Part shown: one piece after another, positions 6,828 through 10,408 of the stretch
Numbering within the stretch: position 1 is the stretch's first letter
How the letters are laid out: the number at the start of each line of letters is the position of its first letter
Source: Polynucleobacter meluiroseus
Lineage (GTDB): Bacteria; Pseudomonadota; Gammaproteobacteria; Burkholderiales; Burkholderiaceae
Direction of reading: 5' to 3'
Assembly (NCBI GenBank): GCA_943329505.2
Contig: CALQED020000023.1
Location: 1 to 10,408, forward strand
Length of the DNA: 10,408 bases
Notes under the pieces: generated by a model
Told to the model about the DNA's origin: nothing
Database searches by the model: none
Seen by the model: only the letters and a program-made list of their open reading frames with translations
Made by a program: the position numbers and the translations under genes

Positions 6828-6890
6828 GCTAACCCATGGTTCAACGGCTAGCGAGTTTGCACTCCAGCATTGGATCGTATTTAGCTGGAG
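6825..6890 (+). promoter_or_regulatory. Expression platform of the SAH riboswitch (SD sequestration)
   Basis: CTCGCTA (6825-6831) pairs with TAGCGAG (6849-6855) and shares 6825-6827 with P4, so the two exclude each other. Further on, CTCCAGC (6862-6868) is a perfect complement of GCTGGAG (6884-6890), which contains the ahcY SD GGAG (6887-6890). No U-run is present, so control is probably translational. The bridging helix GCGAG (6851-6855) with CTC..GC (6862-6868, two bulged bases) would link the two hairpins. Confidence 0.6.
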
Positions 6891-6895
6891 CATGA

Positions 6896-8341
6896 ATGAA
6901 TACCGTTTCTGATTTAAATAACTTTGTTGCAACTCGTTGCGCAATTGCTGATATTTCTTTGGCTGACTTTGGTCGTAAAGAAATTGCGATTGCTGAAACA
7001 GAGATGCCTGGCCTGATCGCCATTCGTGATGAGTTTGCTGCAAAACAGCCATTGCGTGGGGCACGTATCACTGGTTCATTGCATATGACCATTCAAACGG
7101 CAGTATTGATTGAGACTCTAGAGGCGCTCGGCGCAGAAGTTCAGTGGGCTTCTTGCAATATTTTCTCAACTCAAGACCATGCCGCTGCAGCGATCGCTGC
7201 CAATGGCACACCAGTCTTTGCAATCAAGGGCGAGACCCTTGAGCAGTATTGGGATTTTACGCATCGTATTTTTGAGTGGGCTGATGGTGGCTACACCAAT
7301 ATGATTTTGGATGATGGTGGTGATGCGACTTTGTTGCTGCACCTCGGAGCACGTGCCGAAAAAGACCAAGCTTGCTTGAATCATCCCACTAGCGAAGAAG
7401 AGACCATTTTGTTCTCTGCCATTAAGAAAAAATTGGCACAAGATCCAACTTGGTACTCCATACGTCTAGAAAAGGTAAAAGGGGTTACAGAAGAAACAAC
7501 TACTGGTGTACATCGCTTGTATCAAATGTTCGCAAAAGGTGAATTAAAATTCCCAGCGATTAACGTGAATGATTCTGTCACCAAGAGCAAGTTCGATAAC
7601 CTTTATGGTTGCCGTGAGTCTTTAGTTGATGCGATTAAGCGCGCTACTGACGTCATGATTGCCGGTAAGGTTGCTGTAGTTTGTGGTTATGGTGACGTAG
7701 GCAAGGGCTCTGCTCAAGCTTTGCGCGCCCTATCTGCTCAAGTTTGGGTGACTGAAGTGGATCCTATCTGCGCATTACAAGCGGCCATGGAAGGTTATCG
7801 CGTTGTCACTATGGACTACGCTGCTGATAAGGCAGACATCTTTGTTTCAGCAACTGGCAACTACCATGTGATTACACATGACCATATGGTGAAGATGAAG
7901 AATCAAGCCATCGTGTGCAACATCGGCCACTTTGATAATGAAATCGACGTTGCTGGTATTGAAAAATACAAATGGGAAGAGATTAAGCCACAAGTGGACC
8001 ATGTGATTTTCCCAGCAAGCAATGGCCAACCTGAAAAGCGCATCATCATCTTGGCTAAGGGCCGCCTGGTTAACCTTGGTTGCGGTACAGGCCATCCTTC
8101 TTATGTGATGAGCTCCTCATTTGCCAATCAAGTGATCGCGCAAATTGAATTGTGGAATGCAGTAGGCACGAATAAGTATCCTGTTGGTGTTTACACCCTG
8201 CCTAAGCATTTGGATGAAAAGGTTGCGCGTTTGCAGCTCAAAACCCTAAATGCAGAACTTACCGTATTGTCTGATCAGCAGGCTGCATATATTAACGTCA
8301 CGAAGGAAGGCCCATACAAGGCTGACCACTACCGTTATTAA
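6896..8341 (+). CDS. ahcY: S-adenosylhomocysteine hydrolase (adenosylhomocysteinase)
   Basis: This NAD-dependent enzyme splits SAH into adenosine and homocysteine, relieving product inhibition of methyltransferases. At 481 residues it is the long bacterial form, carrying an insert (about residues 151-191) absent from the shorter animal-type enzyme. Visible features are His63 in [10 protein letters not shown], Asp139 in [21 protein letters not shown] (198-209), [18 protein letters not shown] (225-242) with the lysine and aspartate of the active site, the NAD-binding CGYGDVGKG (263-271), [11 protein letters not shown] (341-351), [14 protein letters not shown] (399-412), and the C-terminal KADHYRY that closes a neighbouring subunit's NAD site. 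The start at 6896 has GGAG 5 nt upstream. An out-of-frame ATG at 6892 would encode only six codons. It is controlled by the SAH riboswitch and is 36 nt from metF, with which it is probably co-transcribed. Confidence 0.98.
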   Translation: MNTVSDLNNFVATRCAIADISLADFGRKEIAIAETEMPGLIAIRDEFAAKQPLRGARITGSLHMTIQTAVLIETLEALGAEVQWASCNIFSTQDHAAAAIAANGTPVFAIKGETLEQYWDFTHRIFEWADGGYTNMILDDGGDATLLLHLGARAEKDQACLNHPTSEEETILFSAIKKKLAQDPTWYSIRLEKVKGVTEETTTGVHRLYQMFAKGELKFPAINVNDSVTKSKFDNLYGCRESLVDAIKRATDVMIAGKVAVVCGYGDVGKGSAQALRALSAQVWVTEVDPICALQAAMEGYRVVTMDYAADKADIFVSATGNYHVITHDHMVKMKNQAIVCNIGHFDNEIDVAGIEKYKWEEIKPQVDHVIFPASNGQPEKRIIILAKGRLVNLGCGTGHPSYVMSSSFANQVIAQIELWNAVGTNKYPVGVYTLPKHLDEKVARLQLKTLNAELTVLSDQQAAYINVTKEGPYKADHYRY

Positions 8342-8377
8342 TCCAGCACTGTTCAATAGATACCTAGGCCCAAAATC

Positions 8378-9208
8378 ATGGAATTAAGCGTCGAATTCTT
8401 TCCTCCTAAAACACCTGAAGGTGAGAATAAGTTGCAACTCGTGCGCGAGCGTTTCACTGAAACGCTCAAGCCCTCGTTTTATTCTGTGACTTTTGGTGCC
8501 GGCGGCTCTACTCAGTCTGGCACATTAAAAGTGGTAAGTGATATTCATGCTACAGGTGCTGTAGTAGCCCCTCATCTATCCTGTGTGGGCAGTTCGCGTG
8601 ATAGCGTGAGAGCAATGCTGAAGCAATACCAAGCCTTGGGTATCAAACGTATCGTAGCTTTGCGTGGTGATTTGCCGTCTGGTATGGGCCAGTATGGCGA
8701 GTTTCATCATGCTAATGAATTGGTGGAGTGTATTCGTGCTGAGACAGGCGATTGGTTTCATATCGATGTCGCTGCTTATCCCGAGACTCATCCACAGGCA
8801 AAGTCCCCCGCAAGTGATGTCGATTTTTTTGTGCAAAAAATGAAGGCCGGCGCTAATTCTGCTGTCACACAATATTTCTATAACAGTGATGCCTACTTCC
8901 GTTTTGTTGATGAAGCATATGACTTGGGCGTAACGCAACCCATCATTGCAGGCATCATGCCAATTACTAATAGCACTCAGTTATTACGTTTCTCCGACAC
9001 CTGTGGCGCTGAGATTCCGCGCTGGATTCGTTTGCGCCTCCAGTCATACGGCGATGATACTGCCTCTATTCGCGCATTTGGTGAGGAGGTAGTGACGGAT
9101 TTGTGTGACCAGCTTCTCACCGCTGGGGCACCAGGCCTTCATTTTTATTCTTTGAATCAAGCTGATGCGGTTTTAGCAATCGCCGATAATCTGGATTTAA
9201 CGAAGTAA
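8378..9208 (+). CDS. metF: 5,10-methylenetetrahydrofolate reductase
   Basis: This FAD enzyme reduces 5,10-methylene-THF to 5-methyl-THF, the methyl donor for homocysteine remethylation to methionine. The length is 276 residues, a single catalytic barrel as in bacteria, with no regulatory domain. Visible motifs are VEFFPPKT (5-12, with Glu6 as the likely catalytic acid), FYSVTFGAGGSTQSGT (34-49), PHLSCVG (65-71), RIVALRGDLPSG (91-102, with the flavin-interacting Asp98), AAYPETHPQA (132-141), and GANSAVTQYFYN (158-169). The SD is weak: AGG about 9 nt before the ATG, in CCTAGG. The gene lies 36 nt after ahcY with no terminator between them, so the upstream SAH riboswitch transcript probably includes it. 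It converges on fau with a 13-nt gap. Confidence 0.97.
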   Translation: MELSVEFFPPKTPEGENKLQLVRERFTETLKPSFYSVTFGAGGSTQSGTLKVVSDIHATGAVVAPHLSCVGSSRDSVRAMLKQYQALGIKRIVALRGDLPSGMGQYGEFHHANELVECIRAETGDWFHIDVAAYPETHPQAKSPASDVDFFVQKMKAGANSAVTQYFYNSDAYFRFVDEAYDLGVTQPIIAGIMPITNSTQLLRFSDTCGAEIPRWIRLRLQSYGDDTASIRAFGEEVVTDLCDQLLTAGAPGLHFYSLNQADAVLAIADNLDLTK

Positions 9209-9218
9209 GGTTGTCAGT

Positions 9219-9230
9219 AAGTTAGCGCAA
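9219..9230. repeat. 12-bp direct repeat flanking fau, left copy
   Basis: AAGTTAGCGCAA is identical to 9880-9891. The match continues as GTA after a one-base indel. This copy overlaps the fau stop codon. About three identical 12-mer pairs would be expected by chance in 10 kb of random sequence, so only the flanking position is notable. Confidence 0.4.
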
Positions 9231-9848
9231 GTAGCCCGACTCAGTCAGTAGCGCATCTAAAGGCTCATCATGGGTTTGGGCTGCCCATTGGGCATCATCC
9301 AGTTTTTGCCAGTCAAATCCAATTCCAATACAAATCAGTTTGGGATTTTTTACCCTCAGATCAGCAAGGGTACGATCAAAATATCCGCCGCCGTAACCCA
9401 GGCGCCAGTAATGTGTTTTACCGTTTACATTTGATCTAGACCAGCCAACGCATGGAATGAGGATGCAATCGGGTGAGATAGCAGGTCTAGCTAAGTCATT
9501 TGGGTCTGGTTCTGGTACACCATGTTTGCTTGGAATGAGAGCGTCACCATCCTGCCATTCATAGAAATCAAGATGCTTATCAGGACGTGCAAAAGGGAGC
9601 GCTAGTCGACGTCCCGAGACATTTTTAGACCAAGCAACTAAGGTGGATCGTAAATCTAACTCATCCTGAATGGGCCAATACAGCGCAATCGATAGCAAGG
9701 AAGCGCCACCATTTTCTAAAAACGCATTGAGATGAGTAATTAAAGCTTCTGTTGCTTGGGTGTACTGTGCTCCCGCCGCAAATTCTTTGCGTTGCTTTAA
9801 TAAATCTTGGCGAAGAGTTTTTGGTGAATTAGCGTGCATATCGTCCAT
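9222..9848 (-). CDS. fau: 5-formyltetrahydrofolate cyclo-ligase
   Basis: Also called MTHFS or YgfA, this enzyme uses ATP to turn 5-formyl-THF into 5,10-methenyl-THF and so returns stored folate to the active one-carbon pool used by metF next door. From the ATG at 9848 the protein is 208 residues, within the family range. Visible features are the basic N-terminus with LRQDLLKQRKE, IALYWPIQDELDLRS (about 54-68), LALPFARPDKHLDFYEW (about 82-98), PSKHGVPEP (about 106-114), and the signature LGYGGGYFDRTL (about 150-161). The open frame extends to a TTG at 9881, but the extra residues are unlike the family and no SD precedes them. ATG 9839 is an alternative and has GGA 4 nt before it. The stop lies 13 nt from the convergent metF stop. 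The gene is divergent from the slt-like gene. No 6S RNA, its frequent partner, fits in the gap. Confidence 0.92.
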   Translation of the reverse strand: MDDMHANSPKTLRQDLLKQRKEFAAGAQYTQATEALITHLNAFLENGGASLLSIALYWPIQDELDLRSTLVAWSKNVSGRRLALPFARPDKHLDFYEWQDGDALIPSKHGVPEPDPNDLARPAISPDCILIPCVGWSRSNVNGKTHYWRLGYGGGYFDRTLADLRVKNPKLICIGIGFDWQKLDDAQWAAQTHDEPLDALLTESGYLR

Positions 9849-9879
9849 TATCAGGCGAAAATTAGAAGATATAGTAATC

Positions 9880-9891
9880 AAGTTAGCGCAA
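9880..9891. repeat. 12-bp direct repeat flanking fau, right copy
   Basis: This is the second copy of AAGTTAGCGCAA, lying in the gap between the divergent fau and slt-like starts, 650 bp from the left copy. The two copies enclose the whole fau coding region. Confidence 0.4.
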
Positions 9892-9926
9892 AGTAAATGC
9901 CTAATGTATCGATACAGGGTTAGATA

Positions 9927-10408
9927 GTGAAAAAGAAGTTAAAAACTCATAGATTTCGTCAATGGGCCAAGATTATTATTTTGGGTCTAGTCCTCATTAC
10001 GCCTCAGGCATTTGCCGAGAAGATCAAAAAGCCAAACCTACCCAAGTCGTATGAGAGCAAGGCCGCCCCAGCCGAAATTACCGACACTGATCGGATGTTT
10101 ATCGACCTACGCGAAGCCGCTAGAAAAAACGATGTATTTCGTACTCAGCAGTTGTCATCCAATTTAGCTAACTATCCTTTTGATGACTATGTCACCTATT
10201 TCCGCATTAAGCCTCAGTTGTTTGATAGTGCAGGTGGAGCACGTAATGACTATGGTGCTGATGCGCAAGTGGTCGCGTTCTTAAATCAATATCAAGGTAC
10301 TGCTCTAGCTGATCGCTTACGCAATGACTGGTTATTGGTATTAGGGAAAAGAAAAGACTGGGCGCGTTTCGATATTGAATATGCAAAGTTCGTTTTAGAT
10401 GATGACAC
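9927..10408 (+). CDS. slt: Soluble lytic transglycosylase (Slt type), 5' part
   Basis: This is the N-terminal 160 residues of a periplasmic murein lytic transglycosylase; the frame is open through the right edge, so the catalytic domain lies outside the window. The start is GTG at 9927: an in-frame TAG lies two codons upstream and AGGG (9916-9919) lies 7 nt before it. A signal peptide is clear: the basic MKKKLKTHRFRQWAK, a hydrophobic core IIILGLVLI, and a likely cut after TPQAFA (about residue 30). The mature part resembles the helical superhelix domain of Slt70-like enzymes, with LREAARKNDVFRTQQLS (62-78), YPFDDYVTYFRIK (83-95), and FLNQYQGTALADRLRNDWLLVLGKRKDWARFDIEY (118-152), the last a typical Slt stretch. 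The family cleaves glycan strands to 1,6-anhydro-muropeptides, the AmpG substrate. It might be any superhelical Slt paralogue, since the catalytic domain is not seen. Confidence 0.85.
   Translation, partial: MKKKLKTHRFRQWAKIIILGLVLITPQAFAEKIKKPNLPKSYESKAAPAEITDTDRMFIDLREAARKNDVFRTQQLSSNLANYPFDDYVTYFRIKPQLFDSAGGARNDYGADAQVVAFLNQYQGTALADRLRNDWLLVLGKRKDWARFDIEYAKFVLDDD

Noticed and set aside
6807..7092. Two overlapping minus-strand frames (85 and 83 codons) opposite the riboswitch and ahcY start
   Set aside because: They are shadows of the conserved riboswitch and ahcY coding sequence, without family features.
8576..8938. 120-codon open frame antisense to metF
   Set aside because: It lies wholly inside metF on the other strand, has no recognisable domain or SD, and metF is strongly supported by motifs.
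9905..9916. Perfect palindrome TGTATCGATACA between fau and slt
   Set aside because: A 12-bp palindrome without a loop is expected two or three times in 10 kb by chance. It could be an operator, but nothing else supports that.
9849..9926. Possible 6S RNA gene next to fau
   Set aside because: 6S RNA often neighbours this gene, but the gap is only 78 nt, too short for a 180-nt RNA, and no long hairpin is visible.

Overview
The window looks like core chromosome of a moderately low-GC betaproteobacterium, most like Polynucleobacter or a relative within Burkholderiales. This is inferred from protein style, from the ahcY-metF pair preceded by an S-adenosylhomocysteine (SAH) riboswitch (typical of Betaproteobacteria), and from the lipid-A-type acyltransferase pair plus dapF lying divergent to metK. 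No database search was possible. There are ten protein genes, two of them cut by the window edges. I see no tRNA, rRNA, CRISPR array, insertion sequence or phage gene.

Left part (1-2583): the 3' part of an AmpG-type muropeptide permease (+) converges on exodeoxyribonuclease III (-). That gene is divergent from pyrE (+), with only 8 nt between the two start codons. pyrE converges on dapF, and both stop codons are embedded in one 10-bp hairpin that probably terminates transcription from both sides.

Middle (2579-5273, all minus strand): a tight three-gene unit reading leftwards has two paralogous LpxL/HtrB-family acyltransferases, then dapF. It serves envelope building (lipid A acylation and meso-diaminopimelate for peptidoglycan). 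The gaps are 19 and 9 nt, and the first and last genes use non-AUG starts.

Right part (5274-9208, plus strand): this is the activated methyl cycle. metK makes SAM, ahcY removes the SAH left after methyl transfer, and metF supplies 5-methyl-THF for homocysteine remethylation. fau (5-formyl-THF cyclo-ligase, minus strand) follows and feeds the same folate pool. ahcY has a well-formed SAH riboswitch (P1, P2, P3 and pseudoknot P4), and I trace a possible chain of mutually exclusive helices ending at its Shine-Dalgarno (SD) sequence. A perfect 12-bp palindrome over a candidate -10 box sits directly upstream of the riboswitch. The metK leader (about 120 nt) also looks structured and contains a 6-nt complement of the metK SD. 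It matches no riboswitch class I recognise and is the best candidate here for something undescribed.

Right edge (9849-10408): a divergent region leads into the signal peptide and N-terminal domain of a soluble lytic transglycosylase (Slt type). Slt releases anhydro-muropeptides and AmpG imports them, so peptidoglycan turnover and recycling genes lie at both ends of the window.
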